Source: an uncultured Eubacteriales bacterium (GTDB lineage Bacteria > Bacillota > Clostridia > Oscillospirales > Oscillospiraceae). Taken from it: a stretch of DNA of 23,430 nt. This document shows positions 14,445-21,485 of the stretch, in pieces (positions within the stretch are counted from its first letter, which is position 1; every line of letters starts with the position of its first letter). A model generated the notes under the pieces. That model saw only the letters and a list, made by a program, of their open reading frames with translations, was not told where the DNA came from and ran no database searches. Where the stretch lies: NCBI GenBank assembly GCA_900545515.1, contig UQZA01000037.1, positions 1 through 23,430 on the forward strand, in the 5' to 3' direction. Both the position numbers and the translations under genes were made by a program.

Positions 14445-15938
14445 GTGAACATACAGGAATTCATATCCAATTATCATAACCACCCCGTGTTATTCATTGG
14501 AACTGGTATTAGTTTACGCTATTTAGAAAATTCTTATAGCTGGGATTCTTTACTTCAGAAGATAGCGAGTGATTTCAATCCAGATCCCGAGTATTATCTG
14601 GACCTTAAGGCTGAACATATGCAATCAACTGGCTATGCCTATGAACAAATTGCCACTCAAATAGAAAAAGATTTTAATCAATACCTTAAGGAAAATCGAC
14701 ATGGAAAATTTGGATATATTAATGACTTGTTTTATGAAAATATGTTAAGAGGAACCAATATTAGTAGATTTAAACTTTATCTGACTGATTTACTTAAAGA
14801 GGTAATTATCAAAGATTCCGCGTTACACGAGATAGCAGAGTTCAAGAAGGCTCGCAAAAATATAAGCTCAGTAATTACTACTAATTACGATCAAATGATT
14901 GAACAATTGTTTTCGTTCAATCCACTGATAGGAAATGATATTTTGCTTAGCAATCCCTACGGATCTGTATATAAAATTCACGGGTGTGTAACGCAGCCTG
15001 GGAAAATCATTATCACTGAAAGCGATTATGAAGAGTTTAACAAAAAGTACGAACTAATTCGTGCACAATTACTATCTCTTTTTATCCATAATCCAATTAT
15101 ATTTATTGGATATAATATTGGTGATAAAAATATAAAGTACATTCTCAGAACCGTTTTTTCTTATGTGGATTACAATTCTGACGAGGCGAAAAAAATACGA
15201 GACAATTTTCTCTTGATCGAATATGAAAATGGCTCCGAAAATACGGAAGTTATGGAGCATGATATTGATATCGAAGGTTTTGAAACTATACGAATAAATA
15301 AGCTAAAAACAGACAATTTTATAGCTGTATACCAGGCAATAGCAAATCTTTTTTTGCCTGTTTCGGCAATGGATATCCGAAAAGTTCAGACTGTCGTTCG
15401 TGAGATATGCGAAGGCGGAGCTATTGAGGTTTCTATTACTGAGGACTTGGATGAATTAGATAACGCTGACAAAGTGCTTGTTGTTGGATCTAAAAAAACT
15501 ATAAAATATGAGTTCTTGACTACATCTGAAATGATGGCAAATTATTTCCAGATAATAGAGGAATCTAACTCTCAACTGCTGTGTCTATTAAATAAGCAAC
15601 GAATCCAATCTTCACAGTATTTTCCAATATATGCTTTTTCTTCTATATGTCCGAAAATCGATAGAAGTGAAGAGCTAAAGCAGCAACAGCAAGCTAAAAT
15701 TGAAGCACTCATTGCAAGCCTACCGTCGGCATGTCGTGGAAGCCATGTCAGTCCGCAAGAGGTGATTGATGACTCGCAAATACCACGGACTTACAAAACA
15801 TTAGAGATGATTTGTTCTATCATGTCAGGACGGATGAATTTGGGGCAGGTTGAAGCTTACCTTAGGAATTTCCTGGATAAGCGTTCAACAGACTATCGCA
15901 AGCTTTTATGTGCATATGATTTAAAAAACAATACTTAA
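14445..15938 (+). CDS. SIR2-family protein, candidate stand-alone NADase defence factor
   Basis: A 497-residue protein. Residues 13-240 form a SIR2-like (SIR2_2/PF13289-type) Rossmann domain with FIGTGIS (19-23) at the NAD loop, TTNYD (145-149) with the expected catalytic Asn147, KIHGC with His179, and FIGYNIGDKNI (220-230). In anti-phage proteins such as ThsA and the DSR proteins this domain cleaves NAD, and the equivalent Asn and His are essential. Residues about 310-497 match nothing I recognise and include ELKQQQQAK; they may sense the trigger. No transmembrane segment is visible. GTG 14445 has AGGAGG 6 bases upstream. The gene has its own promoter and terminator, is much more AT-rich than its neighbours, and sits between a gene remnant and an IS remnant, all suggesting horizontal gain. 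A defence role is inference. Confidence 0.85.
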   Translation: MNIQEFISNYHNHPVLFIGTGISLRYLENSYSWDSLLQKIASDFNPDPEYYLDLKAEHMQSTGYAYEQIATQIEKDFNQYLKENRHGKFGYINDLFYENMLRGTNISRFKLYLTDLLKEVIIKDSALHEIAEFKKARKNISSVITTNYDQMIEQLFSFNPLIGNDILLSNPYGSVYKIHGCVTQPGKIIITESDYEEFNKKYELIRAQLLSLFIHNPIIFIGYNIGDKNIKYILRTVFSYVDYNSDEAKKIRDNFLLIEYENGSENTEVMEHDIDIEGFETIRINKLKTDNFIAVYQAIANLFLPVSAMDIRKVQTVVREICEGGAIEVSITEDLDELDNADKVLVVGSKKTIKYEFLTTSEMMANYFQIIEESNSQLLCLLNKQRIQSSQYFPIYAFSSICPKIDRSEELKQQQQAKIEALIASLPSACRGSHVSPQEVIDDSQIPRTYKTLEMICSIMSGRMNLGQVEAYLRNFLDKRSTDYRKLLCAYDLKNNT

Positions 15939-15948
15939 AGTAAGAGAG

Positions 15949-15983
15949 AAGGCCGCTACCCGCATAAGGCAACGGCCTTTTTT
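15949..15983 (+). terminator. Terminator of the SIR2-domain gene
   Basis: AAGGCCG (15949-15955) pairs with CGGCCTT (15973-15979), with a T-run to 15983. It is a clear intrinsic terminator ten bases after the stop. Confidence 0.85.
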
Positions 15984-16141
15984 GCTCTATGGTATGACCG
16001 CGGCTTCGCCTTCCCTCTCATGTCGTTGGGATTTTTGAGCATCTTGGACAGGCTCAGTATCCTCGATAAAAACTTGCCGTAGTGTTTAGAAAAGTTGTCT
16101 TCAAAGTCGTCCAATTGCAGAGGTTGGGCGGCTCGTTCCAT
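15956..16141 (-). CDS. Hypothetical small protein, possibly a remnant
   Basis: A 61-residue reading frame on the minus strand starting at ATG 16141, with GGAGGGGG shortly upstream. The product begins MERAAQPLQLDDFEDNF and ends in a basic stretch. I recognise no family. A reading frame directly upstream ends at the base before this ATG with KSILLDLMEGD, so the pair could be the end of a decayed mobile-element operon. The last codons run through the loop and one arm of the SIR2 gene terminator, which argues against an intact gene. Confidence 0.3.
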   Translation of the reverse strand: MERAAQPLQLDDFEDNFSKHYGKFLSRILSLSKMLKNPNDMRGKAKPRSYHRAKKAVALCG

Positions 16142-16320
16142 TCAATCCCCCTCCATCAAGTCAAGAAGAATACTTTTCTGCCGAACAATCCAGTCCCGGA
16201 AATCCTTCGATAAGGTACAATAAGTTGCGCAAATTGAAGGAGGCAAAAGAGTAGACACGGTTTGCCGGTCCCTGGTAGAATGAAGTTGTGACACAAATAT
16301 TCGAAAGGAGACGACAAACC

Positions 16321-16551
16321 ATGTCCAACAACATTGTACAATTCAATGAAGAAATTATCAAGTGGAAAATCAAGGAATTGGTTCGGCGAAGCGTGGAGGA
16401 AACACTGAATGGGCTTCTGGAGGCGGAGGCTGAGAAATTGACTCAGGCTGCTGCCGGTAGTGTCAAGAGGGGAAAATCCCCTTGGCTCTGGGTTCCGATC
16501 GGGGCGAGCAGCATCCCTGTTGGCACACGGCTTTCCATCATGAAAGCTTAG
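16321..16551 (+). pseudogene. IS256-family transposase, 5' remnant
   Basis: From ATG 16321 the product reads MSNNIVQFNEEIIKWKIKEL and then VRRSVEETLNGLLEAEAEKL. This is the N-terminus of IS256/mutator-type transposases that nearly all have the same opening. After about 44 residues (LTQAA) the sequence loses all similarity and stops at 16549-16551. The DDE catalytic region, normally 300 or more further residues, is gone. AAGGAG lies 10 bases upstream. The change is abrupt at about 16455, suggesting deletion or a junction rather than point decay. It marks the right part of the accessory island that carries the SIR2 gene. Confidence 0.75.
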
Positions 16552-16584
16552 TGCGTTATTATACCTTTGTAGAGCAGATGGCAA

Positions 16585-16626
16585 CCGGGAATGTAGCCCA
16601 CCATTAGATTGGTGCTACATTCCCGG
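16585..16626. terminator. Strong hairpin at the island/chromosome boundary
   Basis: CCGGGAATGTAG (16585-16596) pairs with CTACATTCCCGG (16615-16626). After a two-base bulge CACCA pairs with TGGTG. CATTTTGG follows on the plus strand. It could terminate the leftward small-protein operon that ends at 16676, or be an end structure of a lost element. Confidence 0.45.
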
Positions 16627-16675
16627 CATTTTGGTGGGAAGACTGCCCCATAAGCACAAGCACTATATAACTGTC

Positions 16676-17068
16676 CTACAGCAAGAAAAACAACGCAATC
16701 GTCAACAGCGCCGTTGGGGCATCCTCTGACCCGTCTTGGATGAGGAGTAGGAGAATGAGGAGCATCAAGAGGTCCCCGGTGTCCATGTTCTTTGGAAGCA
16801 GGCTCTGGAGGAAGCTGACGGCGCTACAGGGTTCCTCCCGGGGAGGGGGGCAGGGGACCGGTGGTTTGGGACGGTCCGGCGGGCAAGGCTGCTCTGCCGG
16901 TGGATCGGGGCACTCTGGGGTGCATGGCTCCTCCGGCGGGGGGCATGGGGGAGGAGCCGGTTTGGGTAGCTCCGGTGGTCTGGGCCGGGGCGGCCGGGGT
17001 GGACGGGATTCCGGCAGGCGGCTACGCTGGTAGGTGCCGTCGCCCTGGGGAATGTAGCGGTTATACAT
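16676..17068 (-). CDS. Pro/Cys-rich protein with C-terminal hydrophobic segment, unknown function
   Basis: A 130-residue protein. It opens with MYNRYIPQGDGTYQRSRLPE, an opening I associate with a conserved but unnamed clostridial family. Residues 21-85 are a low-complexity stretch of PPRPPRPRPPELPKPAPPPC type with eight or so cysteines. The last 35 residues (DTGDLLMLLILLLLIQDGSEDAPTALLTIALFFLL) form two short hydrophobic segments around an acidic turn. It may be a surface-layer or spore-associated protein anchored by its tail (inference). ATG 17068 has AGGTGAG 5 bases upstream, and the previous gene stops 5 bases before it. The reading frame stays open upstream to 17551, but that part is an out-of-frame overlap with the neighbouring gene. 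Confidence 0.7.
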   Translation of the reverse strand: MYNRYIPQGDGTYQRSRLPESRPPRPPRPRPPELPKPAPPPCPPPEEPCTPECPDPPAEQPCPPDRPKPPVPCPPPREEPCSAVSFLQSLLPKNMDTGDLLMLLILLLLIQDGSEDAPTALLTIALFFLL

Positions 17069-17073
17069 GGAAC

Positions 17074-17457
17074 TCACCTGCCTGAAAGGATTTGTGGGCC
17101 CAGCTTTTGCAGGGCGTTTCCTGCAAGGCGGGATATTTTTGCCACCTGGATGGCCCGGTCCAGCTTTTCCGCCCGGTCCGGGCGGACGAAGGGCTTCAGG
17201 GCCTGGAAGAGGGCCAACTGCCGTTCGTCCCCACCCATTTGTTTGGACATCTGCAGAAAGCCCTGAAGGAGCTGCATCGGGTCCGGCTGGCTTGGCTGCT
17301 GGGGCAACTGAGGCGGGGGTGGAGGAGGGGTGGGAGCGGACTGCTGAGGCTGTCCGCCCTGTCCCTGTAGGCCCAGACTTTGGGCCAGGGCCATCATTTG
17401 CTGCATGGCCTGAGGATTGCTGAGAATGCCGTTCAGCATTTCGCTGAAATCTGCCAA
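17074..17457 (-). CDS. Small conserved clostridial protein, unknown function
   Basis: A 127-residue cytoplasmic protein. An N-terminal helical part (MADFSEMLNGILSNPQAMQQ) is followed by a Q/P-rich linker with PTPPPPPPQLPQQ (about residues 43-60) and a helical C-terminal part containing LALFQALKPFVRPDRAEKLD. The last part resembles other clostridial proteins of unknown role from memory. It starts 2 bases after the stop of the 75-residue gene and ends 5 bases before the Pro/Cys-rich gene, so the three form one tight operon. No membrane segment, enzyme motif or DNA-binding motif is visible. Confidence 0.7.
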   Translation of the reverse strand: MADFSEMLNGILSNPQAMQQMMALAQSLGLQGQGGQPQQSAPTPPPPPPQLPQQPSQPDPMQLLQGFLQMSKQMGGDERQLALFQALKPFVRPDRAEKLDRAIQVAKISRLAGNALQKLGPQILSGR

Positions 17458-17459
17458 AT

Positions 17460-17687
17460 TTATCGCCTCCTGTTGAGCTGCTCCAAGAGGGCCGCCGCTT
17501 CCGGCGTACCCAAAATGGGCTGCAATATGGCTTTTGCGCCTTCTGCGTCACCGGCGCGCATGGCGGCTGCCGCCTGGCTCAAGGCGTCGCCCCCATCCCG
17601 GCGCAGCAGCGCCAGAAGCTGTTGCCCCTCGGCGGACGCCAAAAGCTTTGCGGCTTCGGCCATAGAAAAACCGGAATTTTGCTGCAT
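17460..17687 (-). CDS. Small conserved clostridial protein, unknown function
   Basis: A 75-residue, Ala/Leu-rich helical protein (GFSMAEAAKLLASAEGQQLL, then GTPEAAALLEQL) with no known motif. AGGAGG precedes ATG 17687 by about 8 bases. It is the first gene of the three-gene leftward operon and is divergent from the YfcE-type phosphodiesterase gene. Both it and its neighbour contain short repeated helical units ending in the pattern PEAxxLLxxL or PQAMQQM, so they may be partners. No function is proposed. Confidence 0.68.
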   Translation of the reverse strand: MQQNSGFSMAEAAKLLASAEGQQLLALLRRDGGDALSQAAAAMRAGDAEGAKAILQPILGTPEAAALLEQLNRRR

Positions 17688-17725
17688 TTTGATTGCCTCC
17701 TGTCCGGACTCCTGTTATAATAAGC

Positions 17726-17753
17726 GTCACAGGGTACCGTTCTTTGGTACACT
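17726..17753 (+). promoter_or_regulatory. Candidate extended -10 promoter for the yfcE-coaX operon
   Basis: GTCACA (17726-17731), 16 bases, then TGG-TACACT (17745-17753), an extended -10. Moderate match only. Confidence 0.4.
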
Positions 17754-17783
17754 ATATGCAGGGAAGGAGCGAATGGTGCAGCC

Positions 17784-18266
17784 ATGAAAATTTTGATTCT
17801 ATCTGATTCCCACGGCTGTGTAGAAGCCATGGAGACCATAGTAGCCAGGGAGAAGCCCCAGGCAATGGTCCATCTGGGTGACCTGTGGGCCGATGGCAAA
17901 CAGCTGGGGAAGCTGTTTCCAGACATCCCATTGTATCAGGTGGCGGGGAACTGTGACCGCTATGGCTGGGAACCGGGGCAGGACCAAATCCGAACCGTCT
18001 CCCTGGACCATGTGGTAATCTACATGACCCATGGACATCTCCACGGGGTGAAGCTGAGCCTGCTTCGCCTTCGCCTGGCGGCCAAGGAGGCGGGAGCTCA
18101 GGTCGCCCTCTTTGGCCACACCCATCGGAGCTTCTGCCGGAACCAGGGGGATGTGCTACTGATCAATCCGGGAGCTTGCGGAGGGTCCAGCGGGACCTAT
18201 GCCGTCCTGGAGACGGGGCATGGCGCGCCCACCTGTGAAATCAGGCCGGTGCAGCCACAAGAATAG
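17784..18266 (+). CDS. YfcE-type metallophosphoesterase
   Basis: A 160-residue calcineurin-like phosphodiesterase, probably using two Mn ions to hydrolyse phosphodiesters; the natural substrate is unknown. Metal motifs in order are SDSHG, HLGDL, GNCD, THGH and GHTH, with INPGA near the end, all as in the YfcE/MJ0936 family. The length is normal for this family. The protein must start at ATG 17784 because MKILILSDSHG is the family opening. The nearest good ribosome binding site (GGAAGGAG, 17762-17769) is 14 bases away, so initiation may be inefficient. It is the first gene of an operon with coaX, 12 bases apart. Confidence 0.93.
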   Translation: MKILILSDSHGCVEAMETIVAREKPQAMVHLGDLWADGKQLGKLFPDIPLYQVAGNCDRYGWEPGQDQIRTVSLDHVVIYMTHGHLHGVKLSLLRLRLAAKEAGAQVALFGHTHRSFCRNQGDVLLINPGACGGSSGTYAVLETGHGAPTCEIRPVQPQE

Positions 18267-18278
18267 GGGGAAAACACG

Positions 18279-19055
18279 TTGATTTTAGCTGTAGACATTG
18301 GAAATTCCAATATTGTGCTGGGAGGCGTCAGAGAGAAGGAGATTCTCTTTCAAGCCAGAATTGTCACCGATCACATCAAAACCTCCGACCAGTACTGCGC
18401 CGAGCTGAAGACCATGCTGGATTTATTTGGCGTCAGCGCCCAGGAGATCGAGGGGAGCATTGTGGCCTCCGTTGTGCCACCGGTGCTCAATTCCTTCCGG
18501 ACGGCCATCCGAAAGCTCACAGGGAAAAGCTGCCTGGTGGTTGGGCCTGGCCTCAAGACAGGCCTCAACATTCTCATTGACAATCCCGCCCAAACCGGCG
18601 CGGATCTGGTGGCAGGCGCCGTGGCTGCCCTGCGGGAATATCAGCCTCCCCTGATTGTGGTGGACATGGGGACCGCTACCACCATCTCGGTCCTGGACCA
18701 GAACGGCAGCCTCATCGGCGGCTGCGTCTGTCCCGGCGTCAAAATCTCCCTGGAGGCCCTCACCAGCCGGACTGCTCTGCTGCCGGGTATCAGCCTGGAT
18801 CAGCCTAAGAAAGCCATTGGCCGGAATACCATCGACTGCATGCGCAGCGGCATCATGCTGGGCACTGCCAGTATGCTGGACGGCATGATTGCACGGATGG
18901 AGGCAGAGCTGGGAGTCAAAACCACCGTCATACTCACAGGTGGCATTGGAAAGTTTATCCTCCCCCTGTGCAGTACCCAAATGATTTATGATGAGGATTT
19001 GCTGATCAAGGGGCTGGCGGCTCTGTATCAGGAAAACCGAAGATTGGCGGAATAG
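18279..19055 (+). CDS. coaX: Type III pantothenate kinase
   Basis: A 258-residue kinase for the first step of coenzyme A synthesis, phosphorylating pantothenate with ATP. The ASKHA-fold motifs are all present: DIGNSNIVLG (phosphate loop 1), TGADLVAGAVAA, VDMGTATTISVLD (phosphate loop 2), GGCVCPGVKISLEAL and LTGGIGKF. The type III class is insensitive to CoA feedback and needs a monovalent cation. The start is TTG 18279 with AGGGGG 8 bases upstream, and the product then begins MILAVDIGNSN, the family start. It sits in an operon between the phosphodiesterase and the decarboxylase homologue, 3 bases before the latter. Confidence 0.96.
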   Translation: MILAVDIGNSNIVLGGVREKEILFQARIVTDHIKTSDQYCAELKTMLDLFGVSAQEIEGSIVASVVPPVLNSFRTAIRKLTGKSCLVVGPGLKTGLNILIDNPAQTGADLVAGAVAALREYQPPLIVVDMGTATTISVLDQNGSLIGGCVCPGVKISLEALTSRTALLPGISLDQPKKAIGRNTIDCMRSGIMLGTASMLDGMIARMEAELGVKTTVILTGGIGKFILPLCSTQMIYDEDLLIKGLAALYQENRRLAE

Positions 19056-19058
19056 GCT

Positions 19059-20270
19059 ATGGGGCAACCGGAATATGCTTTTGATAAAACCTTCTGCTCT
19101 GCGGCCCTGCTGCGCGCACTGGCAGAGGAGTATGGAACGCCGCTTTTGGTTTATGACCGGGAAACCTGGCTGGGCCGTGTGAAGCTTCTGAAGGAGGCCT
19201 TTTCCTGGGCGCCGGGCTTTCGCCAGTTTTTCCCTGTGAAAGCGGCGGCCAATCCGGCTTTGTGGCGGTTGGCCCTTCAGGCAGGCTGCGGCCTTCTGTG
19301 CAGCAGCGAAGTGGAGCTGTCTCTGGCGGCTCAGGCTGGCGGAACTGGGCAGTCGCTTTTGTTTACCTCCTGTTTTCCCGGCAGGGAAGACTGGGAGGCC
19401 GTCCGAAAGACCGGCGCCCAGGTGATTTTGGACAGCCCGTCCCAGCTGGCGGAAGCGCCCCTGCCGGAGGGCAAAACCCTGGGGCTACGGCTGAAGTACC
19501 ATCACGGGAGCGGGAAACGGGCGCTTTGGTCCCGGTTTGGCATGGACCGGGAGCAGCTGCTGGATGCGGCAATCTTGGCATCCCGCCGGGGCGCAACCAG
19601 CCTGGGACTTCACGTTCACAGAACCGGTCTGTACCGGCCAGGGGAGTGGTCCTCCTCTGCTGAGGCGATATTCGGCTTGGTGGAAGAGGTGCAGGAGGCG
19701 GCGGGGCTGCCTGTGGCCTGGTGTGACTTGGGCGGGGGACTGCTTTGGGACCAAAAGGAAGCCTACACCCTGGATTTGCCCAAGGAGGCCGCCGCCATTC
19801 GGGAGGCTTTTGAACGCACGGTACCGGCGGCAGGGAGAGAGCAAATGGAAATTCGCACCCAGCTGGGCCGCTTCCTGGCCGCTCCATGCGGCCTGCTCCT
19901 CGCCACAGTCCGGGGAGTGAAGGACAGCTGGGTGGGAGTTGACGCCTCCATGGCGGACCTGCCCAGGGCCTGCCTGGCAGGCGTGCAATACCATGTTTCC
20001 CTGCTGGGCAGCATCGGTTTGCAGGGGCGGAGCAGCCGTTTTCTGTCCGGCCGGAGCACCGACAGCCTGGATCATTTCGGCCGCCGCCTTCTCCCGCCGG
20101 TTTCCCCCGGCGATATTCTGGTCTTCCACGGCGCTGGAGCCTATAGCCGCTCCATGGCCAGCAACTACGGCGGCTCCCTCCGCTGTCCGGAAATTCTCCT
20201 GGAGGACGGCGTTCCCCGCTTGATTCGCCGGAGAGAGGTCGTGGAAGACCTCCTCCCCGGCCTTCTCTGA
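19059..20270 (+). CDS. Fold-III PLP decarboxylase homologue (diaminopimelate decarboxylase-like), divergent active site
   Basis: A 403-residue protein of the Orn/Lys/Arg/DAP decarboxylase group II family. Lys61 in FFPVKAAANP should bind PLP; HVHRTG (185-190) and DLGGGL (223-228) match the HIGS and GGG blocks, and GAYSRSMASNY (360-370) matches the C-terminal dimer/PLP block. Several substrate residues differ: the usual GPxCES motif is GRSTDS (331-336), so the catalytic cysteine is replaced by threonine, and EPGR is QLGR (268-271). It may act on another substrate, as do related enzymes of peptide or siderophore pathways, rather than make lysine. ATG 19059 follows coaX by 3 bases with only a weak ribosome binding site, so translation is probably coupled. 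Confidence 0.85.
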   Translation: MGQPEYAFDKTFCSAALLRALAEEYGTPLLVYDRETWLGRVKLLKEAFSWAPGFRQFFPVKAAANPALWRLALQAGCGLLCSSEVELSLAAQAGGTGQSLLFTSCFPGREDWEAVRKTGAQVILDSPSQLAEAPLPEGKTLGLRLKYHHGSGKRALWSRFGMDREQLLDAAILASRRGATSLGLHVHRTGLYRPGEWSSSAEAIFGLVEEVQEAAGLPVAWCDLGGGLLWDQKEAYTLDLPKEAAAIREAFERTVPAAGREQMEIRTQLGRFLAAPCGLLLATVRGVKDSWVGVDASMADLPRACLAGVQYHVSLLGSIGLQGRSSRFLSGRSTDSLDHFGRRLLPPVSPGDILVFHGAGAYSRSMASNYGGSLRCPEILLEDGVPRLIRRREVVEDLLPGLL

Positions 20271-20436
20271 AGTGAAATGCTGTGAACGAAAAGCGAGAGA
20301 AAAATGATTCGGCATTACCTTGGATCAGAAGCGCCCCTGCTTTCCGCCGGGGCATGCGCCCACAGCCAGGGCAACCCCTGGAAATCGGCCAGAGCTGCTA
20401 CAAAATAGCTTTTTATAAAATTGTCCCAAATATTTT

Positions 20437-20474
20437 AGCGGGAGAAAGCACGAATTTCCGTGTTTTCTCCCGCT
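20437..20474. terminator. Long hairpin between convergent genes
   Basis: Sixteen bases, 20437-20452 (AGCGGGAGAAAGCACG), pair with 20459-20474 with one G-T wobble across a six-base loop. The plus strand continues ATCTTCAACTTTTAG. It probably terminates the coaX operon. Confidence 0.65.
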
Positions 20475-20531
20475 ATCTTCAACTTTTAGAAAGGAACATG
20501 TTGTAAAAAACTCATTTTAAGCAAACCACAA

Positions 20532-20554
20532 ACCGGTCAGTCCTTTCTGCCGGT
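20532..20554 (-). terminator. Weak hairpin after the padR operon
   Basis: ACCGG (20532-20536) pairs with CCGGT (20550-20554). On the minus strand TTGTGGTTTGC follows. It is the only candidate close to the operon end. Confidence 0.35.
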
Positions 20555-20593
20555 GGGTCCAGGAGGCCGCGTCCTACGCCAACGCCTATGGGG

Positions 20594-21475
20594 TCAGCGG
20601 GCCATGCGGATCACCACATCGCCAGAGACGGAGTCAAACTGGAATGTGCCGCCCCCCTGGCCGCAATAGTAGATATCGCCAGTTTTTGTGGAAGAGAACT
20701 CATTGTCCAGCTTGCCGGAGGCAGAGTCCAGCTCCACAGAGAAAGCCGCATCCTGGGGGAGGGTCAGGTGGATACTGCCGGAGATGGTGTCGGTGGAGAC
20801 TTTACGGGGGACCTGAAGCAGCGTCAGGTCCATGCCGCCGGATACGCCGTCGAATTCCACGCTGTTTGCCTGCCCAGACAGCTGGAGGCCGCCAGAGACG
20901 GTGTCCATTTCCAGCTCTCCAAAGGAGCAGCCTGTGAAGGTCACATTTCCGGAAACACTGTCCACCTCGCAGTCCTGGGCGGTGAGGCCGGTGGCGGTTA
21001 CCGGTGCGCTCACCGTATCCACCTGCAGCTCCACCAGCTGCCCTGCCAGGGTGCGGGGGATCTCCACGGTCAGGTGCTTGGCCGGTTGGGAAGCATGAAA
21101 GCCAAAGCCCCACCTGGGCTTGGAATACTGGATGATCAGCCGGTCTCCTACCACCTGGAAGCGGAGCTGATCCTCCTCGTCCAGGCCGTCAGGCTCCCGA
21201 AACACCACGGAATCGCCGTCGGTTACCTCCAGATGGACCGAGCCGTCTACCCAGTTGACCTCCAGGGAACGGAGCCCTGCGGCGGAGACAGAGCCGCTGC
21301 CCACCTGGTACTGTGCGCTGTCCTTATAATGAAAGTCCCAGCCCCCAAAGGAGAGACCACGGATCGACAAGCCGGGCAGGAGCTCCAAGCCCCAGAGCAG
21401 GACGCCGAGAAGAATCAAAGCGGTAAGCGTCCACAGGATGATGCGTACAATGACGCTGTTTTTATTCTGTTTCAT
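20594..21475 (-). CDS. DUF4097 family membrane-anchored beta-helix protein
   Basis: A 293-residue protein with an N-terminal membrane anchor (about residues 9-30, IVRIILWTLTALILLGVLL) and a large outer domain of the DUF4097 family. The C-terminal two-thirds carries at least six recurrences of D[ST][VIA]SG (VDSVSGNV, MDTVSGGL, TDTISGSI, LDSASGKL, FDSVSGDV and variants), the spacing expected for coils of a beta-helix. The family has no established activity; in Firmicutes it is often the third gene of PadR/DUF1700-like operons, as here, and is thought to act in envelope stress responses. It follows the membrane protein gene by about 10 bases. Confidence 0.88.
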   Translation of the reverse strand: MKQNKNSVIVRIILWTLTALILLGVLLWGLELLPGLSIRGLSFGGWDFHYKDSAQYQVGSGSVSAAGLRSLEVNWVDGSVHLEVTDGDSVVFREPDGLDEEDQLRFQVVGDRLIIQYSKPRWGFGFHASQPAKHLTVEIPRTLAGQLVELQVDTVSAPVTATGLTAQDCEVDSVSGNVTFTGCSFGELEMDTVSGGLQLSGQANSVEFDGVSGGMDLTLLQVPRKVSTDTISGSIHLTLPQDAAFSVELDSASGKLDNEFSSTKTGDIYYCGQGGGTFQFDSVSGDVVIRMAR

Positions 21476-21485
21476 GGCAGTCTCC

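Larger units (their letters stand above)
20271..20593. other. 323-base gap between convergent genes
   Basis: No gene is supported. It contains a small GCCCC/GGGGC hairpin (20333-20353), an AT-rich stretch and the two terminator-like hairpins listed separately. Confidence 0.55.

Noticed and set aside
14445..15938. Thoeris or a multi-gene SIR2 defence system
   Set aside because: No TIR, HerA, Argonaute or other partner gene is present next to the SIR2 gene in this window.
17069..17551. Upstream extension of the Pro/Cys-rich gene frame
   Set aside because: It overlaps the neighbouring 127-residue gene out of frame. The ribosome binding site and family-like start at 17068 mark the real beginning.
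20282..20506. A 74-codon plus-strand frame after the decarboxylase homologue
   Set aside because: It runs through a hairpin and terminator-like sequence, has no good ribosome binding site and no recognisable product.
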